Assembly (NCBI GenBank): GCA_014163555.1
Contig: JACJGO010000005.1
Span: forward strand, 186,001-250,000
Reading direction: 5' to 3'
Source of the DNA: Flavisolibacter longurius
GTDB taxonomy: Bacteria; Bacteroidota; Bacteroidia; Chitinophagales; Chitinophagaceae
Length of the DNA stretch: 64,000 nt
Positions 55,911 to 64,000 of this stretch are shown piece after piece. Under the pieces are notes generated by a model, which saw only the letters and a program-made list of their open reading frames with translations, searched no databases and was not told the origin of the DNA. A program made the position numbers and the translations under genes. Position 1 is the first letter of the stretch; every line of letters starts with the position of its first letter.

Positions 55911-58900
55911 ATGAAGTTTTTGAAATATTTACTTTCCACCCGGGTATCTCTCCTTTTGTTGATCCTGTTTGCGGTGTCCATGGCAGCCGCCACGTTTATT
56001 GAAAATGATCATGGAACTGCGGTTGCCCGCAGCCAGGTGTATGAAGCCTGGTGGTATGAAATGATCATGGTTTGGTTGGCCGTCAACTTTATTGCGCACA
56101 TCAGCCAGTATAAATTATTTCATAAATCACGCTGGCCGATAGGCCTTTTTCACCTGGCCTTTGTTATTATCATTCTGGGTGCCGGCGTTACCCGTTATTT
56201 CGGGCACGAAGGCATTATCCATATCCGCGAAGGCAGTACCGAAAACACCTATTATTCGGCAGAGCGTTTCCTCCAGCTTAAACAGGCACACGGTACAAAA
56301 CGGTTTGAAAAGCCTATGAAACTGACAGGGCACAATTTCAAGCCGCAGTCCACAGAAGTTTCACTTGGCGAACCCACCTTCAACATTACCATAAAGGAAT
56401 ACGTACCCAATGCAAAAGAAGAAGTAGCAAAAGGGAGTAAAACGTATTTCGATTTTGCCGTGGCGGTAGGCGAGGGGCGACAGGATTATATGATCGAAGA
56501 GGGCAATACGCTGGCCATGGGCAATGTGCTGGTTGGGACGGATTCGACAGCCACAACGCCGGTAAAAATCTTTAGGCAGGACAGTGGCTGGATGATACAA
56601 TCGGGTATGCACCTGCAGGTGATGGAAATGGCTACACAAAACATTGGTGCCCTCCATGCCGGAGAAGCCCGTCCCTTGCAACTGCGATCGCTATACCAGT
56701 GGGACAGTGGTGCTTTTATGCTAAAGGCCATCCATGAAAATGCTACCCTGGTTTATACGTCGGAGAAAGACAAAAAAGAAGCAAAGAATATTACGGATGT
56801 TGTAAAGCTGCAGGTAAGTGATGCCGCCGGCAATCCGGTTACGGAAAATTATTTTCGGCTGGTTTCGTTCAATCCTTCCTGGCATTCGTTTGTGTACGGC
56901 AACCAATCTTATTCAGTAACGTACGGTCCCCGTGCCGAAGTATTGCCCTTCAGTCTTCACCTCAAAAAATTTGAACTTGACCGTTATCCCGGCAGCCAAA
57001 GCCCGGCGAGTTATGCCAGCCAGTTGCAAGTGATAGATGAGGGCAAATCATTTCCGTACCGGGTTTTTATGAACAACGTGCTGGATCATAAGGGCTACCG
57101 GTTTTATCAGTCGTCGTTTGACAATGATGAAAAAGGAACCATACTTTCCGTAAACCAGGACAGGCCAGGCACTTACCTAACTTACCTGGGATATTTTTTA
57201 CTAAGCCTGGGCATGCTGCTCACACTTTTTGCGAGGGGCAGTCGCTTCGGGATGCTGAACAAACGACTGGGGTCTATTCATAAAAAAGCACCGGCAACCG
57301 CCACACTCGGTTTACTCCTGCTTTCCCTTACAACTCATGCCGAAACACCGGCTTCGCCGATGGTTGTCCCAGAGGAAAAAGCTGCTGCCTACGGAAAGTT
57401 GGTGGTGCAAGATCTGGATGGACGCATGAAGCCGTTGAATACCCTGGCCAATGAAATTGTTCGAAAACTGAACGGCCGTTCCACCATTCAAATACCATCA
57501 GGGAAAGGAGAGGTAAAATTATCGGCCGAACAATTCCTGCTCGCCGTGCAAATGGACCCGGAAACCTTCAGCCAGTTACCGGTTATCAAGATCGATCGAC
57601 AAAAATCAAAACGGGCATTTGAAGCGTTGAGCATACAGCCGACCGACCGCCTTTCGTTTCAGCAATTCCTGAACAAAGAAGGCGATTATCTTTTACGGGA
57701 ACTGGTGGATGAAGCCAACCGGCTGAAACCCGCTGAGCGAAATGAAGGCCACAAGGAAATTCTCAAAACTGACGAGCGGTTCAATATTTTCTATGCCCTG
57801 CTCACAGGCGATTTCCTGCGCATCTTTCCCAACAAAGGAGATCAGAACAATACCTGGTTTACCAGCAAACAATCAGGGCAGGGGTTTGACGAAGAAGATG
57901 CACGGTTCGTTGCCAACATTACCAATGTGTACTTGACCGGTTTGCGGAAAGGTGTGCTGCAGGGCGAGTGGAAAAATGCCGATGAAGCCTTGGAATACAT
58001 TCACCTTTTCCAGCAGCAAGCCGGAGAAAAAGTCTATCCCGAAGAAAACCTTCTGGAGGCGGAGTTGCTGTACAACCGCCTGAATCTCGGCACCAGGCTG
58101 TTTGGGCCTTTCTGGTTATTGGGCGCCTTGATGCTGACACTTGGTATTGTGATGCTGTTTAAAGAGTCAAAACCCATTCGAATAGCCTGGACCACAGGTA
58201 AAGTGCTGACCTGGCTTGGCTTTGCGCTGTTCACCGGCCACCTGGCCTTGCGTTGGTACATTGCGCAGCGGCCACCATGGACAGATGGTTTCGAAATGCT
58301 GGTGTTTGTGGCCTGGAGTATTTTATTGTTTGGATTAATATTTTCCGGCAAATCCCGGTTCACCATTCCCTTGAGCCTTTTGTTTTCCGGTACGTTGTTA
58401 TTTGTTGGTTTCCTCGACTGGTTGAATCCCGAAATCACCAACCTGATGCCGGTGCTGCATTCGTACTGGTTAAAAATACACGTAGCCATCATCGTGAGTT
58501 CGTATGCACCCTTGGCACTGGCGGCCATACTTGCATTATTAAGTCTTCTTTTCATGATCTTCAAACCTGCCACGCCAAAACCTGCATGGTGGGTCAGCAT
58601 GCAGGAACTTTCCATCGTCAATGAGCTATCCATTACCATTGGATTGTTCTTATTGGCGATAGGCACTTTTTTGGGTGGGGTTTGGGCCAACGAAAGCTGG
58701 GGGCGGTACTGGGCCTGGGATCCCAAAGAAACCTGGGCGCTGATCTCCGTGATTGTGTATGCCTTTGTGCTGCATTTACGGCTAATTCCTTCGCTGAAAA
58801 ATTCGTTAGTGTACAACCTCGCCAGCCTTTGGGCTTTTTCGTCCATTATCATGACGTCTTTTGGCGTGAACTATTACCTGTCCGGACTTCATTCCTACGC

Positions 58901-59030
58901 CGCCGGCGACCCGGTACCCATTCCGCAATGGGTGTACTGGGTAGTAGGCATTCTGTTCCTGATCTCTGTGCTGGCGGTGCTGCGGTATCGTAAGCTTCCG
59001 GAAAGTGAAAAAAAGGAATTGCGAGTATAA
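55911..59030 (+). CDS. ccsBA: CcsBA cytochrome c synthetase (ResB-like + CcsA fusion)
   Basis: 1039 aa. The N-terminal ResB-like part (LSTRVSLLLLILFAVSMAAATFIEND, four helices up to about 445) brackets a large periplasmic domain. A second extracytoplasmic region (about 480-720) precedes the CcsA half with eight helices. The WWD heme-handling domain reads WANESWGRYWAWDPKETWALI, and conserved His residues occur in the flanking helices. System II cytochrome c assembly: exports heme and attaches it to CxxCH sites, here those of NrfH and NrfA, including the CxxCK. It starts 4 bp after the porin gene. Confidence 0.95.
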   Translation: MKFLKYLLSTRVSLLLLILFAVSMAAATFIENDHGTAVARSQVYEAWWYEMIMVWLAVNFIAHISQYKLFHKSRWPIGLFHLAFVIIILGAGVTRYFGHEGIIHIREGSTENTYYSAERFLQLKQAHGTKRFEKPMKLTGHNFKPQSTEVSLGEPTFNITIKEYVPNAKEEVAKGSKTYFDFAVAVGEGRQDYMIEEGNTLAMGNVLVGTDSTATTPVKIFRQDSGWMIQSGMHLQVMEMATQNIGALHAGEARPLQLRSLYQWDSGAFMLKAIHENATLVYTSEKDKKEAKNITDVVKLQVSDAAGNPVTENYFRLVSFNPSWHSFVYGNQSYSVTYGPRAEVLPFSLHLKKFELDRYPGSQSPASYASQLQVIDEGKSFPYRVFMNNVLDHKGYRFYQSSFDNDEKGTILSVNQDRPGTYLTYLGYFLLSLGMLLTLFARGSRFGMLNKRLGSIHKKAPATATLGLLLLSLTTHAETPASPMVVPEEKAAAYGKLVVQDLDGRMKPLNTLANEIVRKLNGRSTIQIPSGKGEVKLSAEQFLLAVQMDPETFSQLPVIKIDRQKSKRAFEALSIQPTDRLSFQQFLNKEGDYLLRELVDEANRLKPAERNEGHKEILKTDERFNIFYALLTGDFLRIFPNKGDQNNTWFTSKQSGQGFDEEDARFVANITNVYLTGLRKGVLQGEWKNADEALEYIHLFQQQAGEKVYPEENLLEAELLYNRLNLGTRLFGPFWLLGALMLTLGIVMLFKESKPIRIAWTTGKVLTWLGFALFTGHLALRWYIAQRPPWTDGFEMLVFVAWSILLFGLIFSGKSRFTIPLSLLFSGTLLFVGFLDWLNPEITNLMPVLHSYWLKIHVAIIVSSYAPLALAAILALLSLLFMIFKPATPKPAWWVSMQELSIVNELSITIGLFLLAIGTFLGGVWANESWGRYWAWDPKETWALISVIVYAFVLHLRLIPSLKNSLVYNLASLWAFSSIIMTSFGVNYYLSGLHSYAAGDPVPIPQWVYWVVGILFLISVLAVLRYRKLPESEKKELRV

Positions 59031-59340
59031 TGAATTGAAAGAAGCAACAAAAATCGAAAGGCTGTCCGGAAGAAGAGTTATCTGTTTTGGAGAGCCTTTT
59101 GTTTTTGCATGCATTATTCAGGAAGAAAAAGCAGCATGCTGCGTGCAGAAAATGTACACAATCACATTTTGATTATTTTAAATTTATCTGTACACTTGTT
59201 ATAACCATTCAAAACCAATTGATTTTAGAAGCGTACAATATGTGAACGTTAAACAGTATCAAACGACATCTTTAGGTTACCCTCGGAAAAACTGTTTGCT
59301 GTGCCTTTTGATTGAATGACAACCATCAAAAAGACACTGT
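59031..59340. other. Intergenic region after ccsBA with weak terminator
   Basis: No ORF is supported in these 310 bp. Just after ccsBA there is an imperfect hairpin, GAAAGGCTGTCC (from 59057) against GGAGAGCCTTTT, followed by GTTTTTG near 59101, which probably terminates the nrf operon. The remainder is AT-rich. Confidence 0.45.
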
Positions 59341-60018
59341 ATGCAACATATTGCTTCTGACCTTGTCCTCTTGTTCGGTTTTCAATTGCGATCATTCCGG
59401 GAACGAACAACCTGTGGCATCCTCCTCGCTTTTGTTCTCATTTTATGGGTTTATTTTTTGGATGTACTCCTTATGCTGGTGCAGCCCAATGCGGCCATTG
59501 CAGGTGAAACGATCAAGCTGCGAACCCACACAAGTACAACGGCCTTGCCTACAACTTATCACGACAAATCAAAACCCCTCGCCACCATCACCACGTCGGT
59601 TTATGAAGCTAAAATTCATTGGGCTATTCCGTACATTCCTTCTTCGCCTGATGAACTCCTGGTGCAGGCAGCACCCGGCAACCGCTTTGTCGTTTTAGAC
59701 ATGTCATACCGGAATATTACAACCGATAAGGAAGCGGATATGGGATGGGTTACGCTGACGACTGTGATAAGGGATGAACGCGGTCGTGAATATTTTTCAG
59801 AACCGCTGGCCATTGCCTCGCTCCAACGTGAATATGCTTTTCCCGGGCATGAAAACCAGTACCGCCGGATGCGGGGAAAACTGAAACCGGGAGAAGTGGT
59901 TCGCACTACGATTATTGGCTTTGAAGCACCTGCCTCAATTGATAATTTTATCCTTTACATGGAGGACGGGGAATCCCAAAAACACACGGTTCATGAAGCC
60001 AGTTTCCGGGTGCGCTAA
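59341..60018 (+). CDS. Membrane-anchored DUF4352-like protein
   Basis: 225 aa. One N-terminal membrane anchor (TTCGILLAFVLILWVYFLDVLLML) is followed by an extracytoplasmic immunoglobulin-like domain (about 85-225). Strand pattern NRFVVLDMSYRNITTDKEAD, VIRDERGREYF and RRMRGKLKPGEVVRTTIIGFEAP resembles DUF4352, in which a folded domain senses or binds a ligand. It has no lipobox. It is isolated, with gaps of about 300 bp on both sides. Function unknown. Confidence 0.65.
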   Translation: MQHIASDLVLLFGFQLRSFRERTTCGILLAFVLILWVYFLDVLLMLVQPNAAIAGETIKLRTHTSTTALPTTYHDKSKPLATITTSVYEAKIHWAIPYIPSSPDELLVQAAPGNRFVVLDMSYRNITTDKEADMGWVTLTTVIRDERGREYFSEPLAIASLQREYAFPGHENQYRRMRGKLKPGEVVRTTIIGFEAPASIDNFILYMEDGESQKHTVHEASFRVR

Positions 60019-60365
60019 AAGTAATCCACATCGATTACTATATTGGGGAAAGAAAAATATGGGAAAAGGCTTGCGCTGGCTACAACGGTAATGTATGTTT
60101 GCGCCTGATACCAAGAACAACTGTTTTTCATTTCCTCTGAATAAGCCCTGATTGATCCGTAACAGGTAGTCTCTAGTTAGAACAATTCTCTCTATTACGG
60201 ATAAAACGCTGACTGGATCCCTTTATTCCATGCAAGTATTTCGCATCGAAACCAAGGGCTTCCTGGTCCATCCATTTCTTATCAAAACCGATTTCGATTT
60301 CTCTGTTGCCGTATGCCTTGATTCCTGGAAAACCACATTTTTTGAATCAATTCAACCCTTGGGAA
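60019..60365. other. Intergenic region without a supported gene
   Basis: About 350 bp. It contains the start of a 58-residue frame (60230-60406) that overlaps the next candidate gene in another frame and shows no signal, membrane segment or family likeness. I see no terminator or strong repeat here. Confidence 0.4.
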
Positions 60366-60686
60366 ATGAAACGAATCGTAAACTTTTTCGCACCGGATGC
60401 TTATGATCCTTTTACGGAAATAAGATCCAAAAAACAAAAACCGGTTGCACAAAGAGCAACTTCCTTTTTTTCAAAAATTGTACAGCACCTGGCAGGAACG
60501 TACGTTGTTTTGTCGCAGATGAGTAATGAAACGGAGACCTATCTTGAAGCAGAAGAACAAAAAAACCGTGCAAGACAAAAAGATAGAAGCGAAACCTTTC
60601 CCTCGCAGCAATCCCGAACCTCGCTTCTGGATTACCGGCTAAATGTTCCGGAACATATCCTGGTAAAACGTGTTCAAAGCCTGTAG
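60366..60686 (+). CDS. Hypothetical protein
   Basis: 106 aa from the ATG at 60366 (the frame extends upstream only through a TTG). The N-terminus MKRIVNFFAPDAYDPFTEIR and the later helix ETETYLEAEEQKNRARQKDR suggest a short folded part and a charged coil. No signal peptide, membrane segment or family recognised. Codon content is ordinary; support is limited to length and an orderly position before the convergent tesA. Confidence 0.4.
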   Translation: MKRIVNFFAPDAYDPFTEIRSKKQKPVAQRATSFFSKIVQHLAGTYVVLSQMSNETETYLEAEEQKNRARQKDRSETFPSQQSRTSLLDYRLNVPEHILVKRVQSL

Positions 60687-60715
60687 TTCATTCTTTGAAT
60701 CGAAGTTTGCAGGCC

Positions 60716-61396
60716 TTATAAAATGTTTTTGATGGCCTCCCAAACATTCCCCGCCACCACCTGGTGTCCTTCTGCCGTGGGGTGGTTGCCATCTTCGAGG
60801 TTTAGACGCGGAACATCGGCAACTCCCTGCAATAGAAAAGGAATCAGCGTCATATTGTTGGTTTTTGCCAATTCGGGATAAAGTTCCCTGAACTCCTTTG
60901 TGTACGATGGCCCCATATTGGGCGGCATCTGCATGCCCGCCATTACCAGTTTCGCCGCCGGGTATTTTGCTTTTACCTTATCGATGATAGCCTGCAGATT
61001 TTTCTTTGTTTCCGCCAGTGGAATGCCCCGTAAGCCATCATTGGCACCCAGTTCCAGAACAAAAACAGAAATGGGTTGTTGTTTGAGTACAAAATCGATG
61101 CGCTGGTTGCCGCCGGCAGAAGTTTCGCCGCTAACACCACCGTTGATTACACGGTAAGGCAATCCCAGGGAATCGATCTTTTGTTGAATGATGGCCGGAA
61201 AGGCCTGCGATGGCTCTAATCCATAACCTGCCGTGAGGCTGTTTCCAAAAAACAAAATGGTCTTTGCTTCGGTTTTTGGTGCATTGGTTGTGCTGTCATT
61301 AACCACATCACTGGCGGGAGCTTTGGCAGCCTCATTTCCACAGCCAGCCAATAGCATCACCATACATAAAACGAACAGGGTGGGAAACATACGCAT
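60716..61396 (-). CDS. tesA: TesA-type arylesterase / lysophospholipase (SGNH hydrolase), lipoprotein
   Basis: 226 aa. Lipoprotein signal with lipobox MLLAGC (Cys about residue 19) and an Ala/Thr-rich linker. SGNH blocks: FFGNSLTAGYGLEPSQAFP (catalytic Ser), INGGVSGET, LELGANDGLRG and LEDGNHPTAEGH (Asp/His). It hydrolyses thioesters, short-chain esters or lysophospholipids outside the cytoplasm. Divergent from an ABC ATPase/permease pair; the same three genes neighbour each other in E. coli (tesA-ybbA-ybbP), supporting the call. Confidence 0.93.
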   Translation of the reverse strand: MRMFPTLFVLCMVMLLAGCGNEAAKAPASDVVNDSTTNAPKTEAKTILFFGNSLTAGYGLEPSQAFPAIIQQKIDSLGLPYRVINGGVSGETSAGGNQRIDFVLKQQPISVFVLELGANDGLRGIPLAETKKNLQAIIDKVKAKYPAAKLVMAGMQMPPNMGPSYTKEFRELYPELAKTNNMTLIPFLLQGVADVPRLNLEDGNHPTAEGHQVVAGNVWEAIKNIL

Positions 61397-61492
61397 AGAA
61401 AAAGTTTTAATCGTTCTAACAAATCCTTCTGAGTGTAATACCTACATTTAACGAATAACGGAATTGATCACAGCAAATTAATACATAGCGGA

Positions 61493-62188
61493 ATGGCAAG
61501 CATACTTTCGGTGCAAAACGTACGAAAAACCTACCAGAGCGGCGATTGCACCCTGAATGTTTTAGATACAATTAATTTTTCGGTAGAAGCCGGATCAACA
61601 ATGGCCATTGTTGGCCCTTCGGGCAGCGGCAAAACAACCTTGCTGGGATTGTGTGCAGGCTTAGACAGGGCCACCAGCGGGACCATCACCCTGCATGATA
61701 TCACCCTGGATACATTAAATGAAAACCAACGGGCACGGGTTCGCAATGAACATGTCGGGTTTATTTTTCAAAATTTCCAGCTTATCCCCACGCTAACGGC
61801 CCTGGAAAATGTAATGGTTCCGCTTGAGCTGCGCGGCGAAAAGGCTTGCAAACCGGTTGCTATGGAGTTGCTACAAAAGGTAGGATTGGGAGAAAGGGGC
61901 CATCATTATCCCACCCAGTTAAGCGGTGGCGAACAGCAACGTGTATCCCTGGCTCGAGCATTTGCCAACAAACCAAAAATTTTATTTGCTGACGAACCCA
62001 CCGGCAACCTGGACGCTGAAACCAGCGACAAAATAGTTTCCATGCTTTTTGACCTGAACCGCGAAAGAGGCACGACTCTCGTGTTGGTGACACACGACAT
62101 GGAGCTGGCGTCCAAAACCGGGCGGATTGTTCGGATCAAAGGCGGCAAAATCATTTCTGATGAACCCGTAATGACGCCAGTACCCTAA
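61493..62188 (+). CDS. ybbA: ABC transporter ATP-binding protein (YbbA/LolD-like)
   Basis: 231 aa. Walker A GPSGSGKTT, Q-loop IFQNFQLIPTL, signature LSGGEQQRVSLARAF and Walker B ILFADEPTGNLD are all intact. Belongs to the MacB/LolD/FtsE group that works with FtsX-type permeases, and is followed after 18 bp by such a permease. Divergent from tesA. Export of a lipid-like or peptide substrate is likely; the exact cargo is unknown. Confidence 0.93.
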   Translation: MASILSVQNVRKTYQSGDCTLNVLDTINFSVEAGSTMAIVGPSGSGKTTLLGLCAGLDRATSGTITLHDITLDTLNENQRARVRNEHVGFIFQNFQLIPTLTALENVMVPLELRGEKACKPVAMELLQKVGLGERGHHYPTQLSGGEQQRVSLARAFANKPKILFADEPTGNLDAETSDKIVSMLFDLNRERGTTLVLVTHDMELASKTGRIVRIKGGKIISDEPVMTPVP

Positions 62189-62206
62189 CCAGAAGAGAAG
62201 AATCAT

Positions 62207-64000
62207 ATGAAACAAAATGGATTGAATTTTAGCTGGCTGGCACAAATGGCCTGGCGGGACAGTCGCAAAAACCGTTCGCGGTTGCTTCTCTTTATTGCTT
62301 CGATCGTGATTGGCATAGCGGCGCTGGTAGCCATCGATTCACTTTCGCATAACCTTCGCCGTGAGATCGACCTGCAGGCGGCCGAATTGCTGGGTGCCGA
62401 CCTTGAAATCAGTAACCGGCGCCCATACACGGAAGCGCAAATGCAATTGATTGATTCCTTGGGAGGCAGTCGGTCCGAAGAGCGACGCTTTACTTCCATG
62501 ATCCTGTTTCCCAAAAACAACGGCACACGCATTATTGAAGTTAGGGCACTCGGCGGCGGTTTTCCTTATTATGGTGAACTCAACACCGAACCTAAAACAG
62601 CCGCAAGAACCTTCCAGAACAATATGCAGGCATTGGTGGATCAAACGCTGATGCTGCAGTTTGGCGCCAGCGTTGGCGATTCCGTTCGGGTGGGAAAAAC
62701 AAGTTTTGCCATAGCCGGCATGCTGAAAGGAGCGCCGGGTCAAAGCGGTGTATCGGCTTCGGTTGCCCCCGTGGTGTATATCCCCTTGGCTGCACTGCCG
62801 CAAACAGGGTTGGAACAAAAAGGTAGCCGCATCAACTACCGGTATTATCTAAAATGGGATGACCCGGTAAACATAGCGGCTGTGGAAAAACGCATTGAAG
62901 GCCCTTTTGAACTGGAAGGCATCAACTGGGATACGGTGGAATCGCAAAAAGAAGATACGTCGCGGTCCTTTCGCGATGTGATCCGCTTTCTTTCGCTGGT
63001 GGCTTTTATTGCCCTTTTGCTCGGTTGCATCGGCGTCGCCAGTGCCATCCAGATTTATATCCGGGAAAAAATCAGCACCATTGCGGTTTTGCGCTGCCTG
63101 GGAGCAACGGCCACGCAGGCATTTTTTATCTACCTGATTCAGATCGTAGCCATTGGCTTATTGGGATCCGTTCTTGGAGCGCTATTGGGAACTCTTGTGC
63201 AGCAGGCCTTGCCCGTAGTATTGAAAGACCTGCTACCGGTTGCCGTTTCCACCAGCATTTCCTGGCCTTCCATTATACAGGGAATTGTTTTGGGTGTAGT
63301 GATAGCGGTTCTTTTTGCCTTGCTGCCGCTCCTTTCCATCCGGAAAATTTCGCCCCTGAATACCTTGCGGATTTCCTTCCAGCAAAGCAGTGCGGGAAAG
63401 GACCCTGTGAAATGGCTCGTGTTCTTTCTACTGGCACTTTTTGTGGTGGGGTTTGCCTACCTGCAAGTGGAGGGCTGGCAACAGGCCATTGTTTTTACTG
63501 CAGGCGTTGCCATTTCTTTTTTGGTCTTATCAGGCATGGCAGCCTTGCTGATGTGGGTTGTCCGTAAATTCTTTCCTGTGTCGTGGAGCTTTGTGTTCCG
63601 GCAGGGTGTGGCCAACCTGTACCGCCCCAACAACCAAACCCGGATTCTCATTGTATCCATTGGCCTGGGCACTGCGCTGATCTGTACGTTGTTTTTTATT
63701 CAGGGAATTCTTCTCAACCGTGTCTCACTGGCCGCCACCGATCAGCAGCCCAATATGGTTTTGTTCGATATTCAGTCGGCGCAAAAAGACAGCGTAGTAT
63801 CCCTTGCCCGGCAACAAGGATTGCCGGCAGAAGGCACCGTACCCATTGTTACCATGCGCCTTGAAGCCATCAACGAGGTAACACCGGCAACCCTGCGTGA
63901 CGACAGTACGATCAAGATGCAACGGTGGGTATTCAGCCGTGAATACCGCGTCACGTTTCGCGACTCGCTGACAACGTCTGAAAAAGTAAAAAAGGGAGCC
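62207..64000 (+). CDS. ybbP: ABC transporter permease, YbbP/FtsX-type (3' end outside window)
   Basis: Open frame of 598 codons from the ATG at 62207 to the window end. Begins MAWRDSRKNRSRLLLFIASI, with the first helix, then a large MacB-type periplasmic domain (about residues 45-250). An FtsX-like helix bundle follows: FIALLLGCIGVASAIQIYI, REKISTIAVLRCLGATATQ, and a second set from about 400 onward (GVANLYRPNNQTRILIVSIG starts the second FtsX repeat). The two-repeat architecture and the position beside tesA and ybbA fit YbbP. Confidence 0.9.
   Translation, partial: MKQNGLNFSWLAQMAWRDSRKNRSRLLLFIASIVIGIAALVAIDSLSHNLRREIDLQAAELLGADLEISNRRPYTEAQMQLIDSLGGSRSEERRFTSMILFPKNNGTRIIEVRALGGGFPYYGELNTEPKTAARTFQNNMQALVDQTLMLQFGASVGDSVRVGKTSFAIAGMLKGAPGQSGVSASVAPVVYIPLAALPQTGLEQKGSRINYRYYLKWDDPVNIAAVEKRIEGPFELEGINWDTVESQKEDTSRSFRDVIRFLSLVAFIALLLGCIGVASAIQIYIREKISTIAVLRCLGATATQAFFIYLIQIVAIGLLGSVLGALLGTLVQQALPVVLKDLLPVAVSTSISWPSIIQGIVLGVVIAVLFALLPLLSIRKISPLNTLRISFQQSSAGKDPVKWLVFFLLALFVVGFAYLQVEGWQQAIVFTAGVAISFLVLSGMAALLMWVVRKFFPVSWSFVFRQGVANLYRPNNQTRILIVSIGLGTALICTLFFIQGILLNRVSLAATDQQPNMVLFDIQSAQKDSVVSLARQQGLPAEGTVPIVTMRLEAINEVTPATLRDDSTIKMQRWVFSREYRVTFRDSLTTSEKVKKGA

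Noticed and set aside
58034-58852. 272-aa minus-strand ORF inside ccsBA
   Set aside because: Antisense shadow of the CcsA half; no signal, no family pattern.
59312-59698. 128-aa ORF overlapping the DUF4352-like gene
   Set aside because: Its N-terminus looks slightly lipoprotein-like, but the remainder is a shifted reading of the better-supported beta domain gene, and no single-base change joins them sensibly.
60230-60406. 58-aa plus-strand ORF before the hypothetical gene at 60366
   Set aside because: Overlaps that gene in another frame and shows neither signal, membrane segment nor family likeness; neither candidate is strong, but the longer one is preferred.
1-64000. CRISPR arrays, IS elements, phage genes, tRNA or rRNA genes
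   Set aside because: Looked for repeats with regular unique spacers, transposase or integrase proteins and RNA gene signatures; none seen.

Overview
The window is chromosomal DNA from a member of the Bacteroidota, most likely Chitinophagales/Chitinophagaceae. Supporting signs are a SusC/SusD pair, a single-chain CcsBA (ResB+CcsA) next to NrfHA, hybrid TPR-sensor kinases with LuxR-type partners, many Gln-ended Sec signal peptides, weak Shine-Dalgarno sequences and a gyrA followed by a TPR gene. I see no rRNA, tRNA, insertion sequence, prophage or CRISPR array.

Layout. 1-8.3 kb: a DUF2231 membrane protein (cut by the window edge), a zinc-less SIR2 deacylase, a saccharopine dehydrogenase, a GYF-like membrane protein, then gyrA with a co-directional TPR gene and a strong terminator. 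8.3-13.4 kb: single genes (small beta-barrel, DUF72, fuconolactonase-like amidohydrolase, TSUP permease, APP1-type phosphatase, GNAT). 13.5-19.2 kb: KduD-type dehydrogenase, then glycosylasparaginase, CutC, GH29 fucosidase and GH18 hydrolase, which together suggest salvage of N-linked glycans. 19.3-27.2 kb: two overlapping LytS-type kinases, one with a degenerate ATP site and with no LytTR regulator beside them, a GH115 alpha-glucuronidase and an orphan TPR sensor kinase. 27.2-32.3 kb: small or decayed ORFs and a two-gene unit holding a BamA-type barrel fused to an N-terminal domain with kinase-like motifs.

32.4-50.4 kb is an L-arabinan/arabinoside utilisation locus. On the minus strand lie a TPR kinase, a NarL-type regulator, SusC and SusD. 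On the plus strand lie GH51, a lipoprotein aldose 1-epimerase, araB, araD, araA and a GH127 beta-L-arabinofuranosidase. Surface uptake by SusCD, release of arabinose by GH51/GH127, mutarotation, and AraA-AraB-AraD conversion to D-xylulose 5-phosphate form one coherent route. No arabinose importer is visible here.

50.4-52.1 kb: a small protein and a fosmidomycin-resistance-type MFS exporter. 52.3-59.0 kb: an ammonifying nitrite reductase operon nrfH-nrfA-porin-ccsBA. 59.3-64 kb: a DUF4352-like protein, a small hypothetical, and a divergent tesA / ybbA-ybbP cluster whose permease runs off the window.

Two genes (the amidohydrolase near 10.5 kb and the porin near 55.6 kb) are broken at T homopolymers. 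In both, adding one T restores the family-like ending, which points either to base-calling errors or to real slippage-prone sites.
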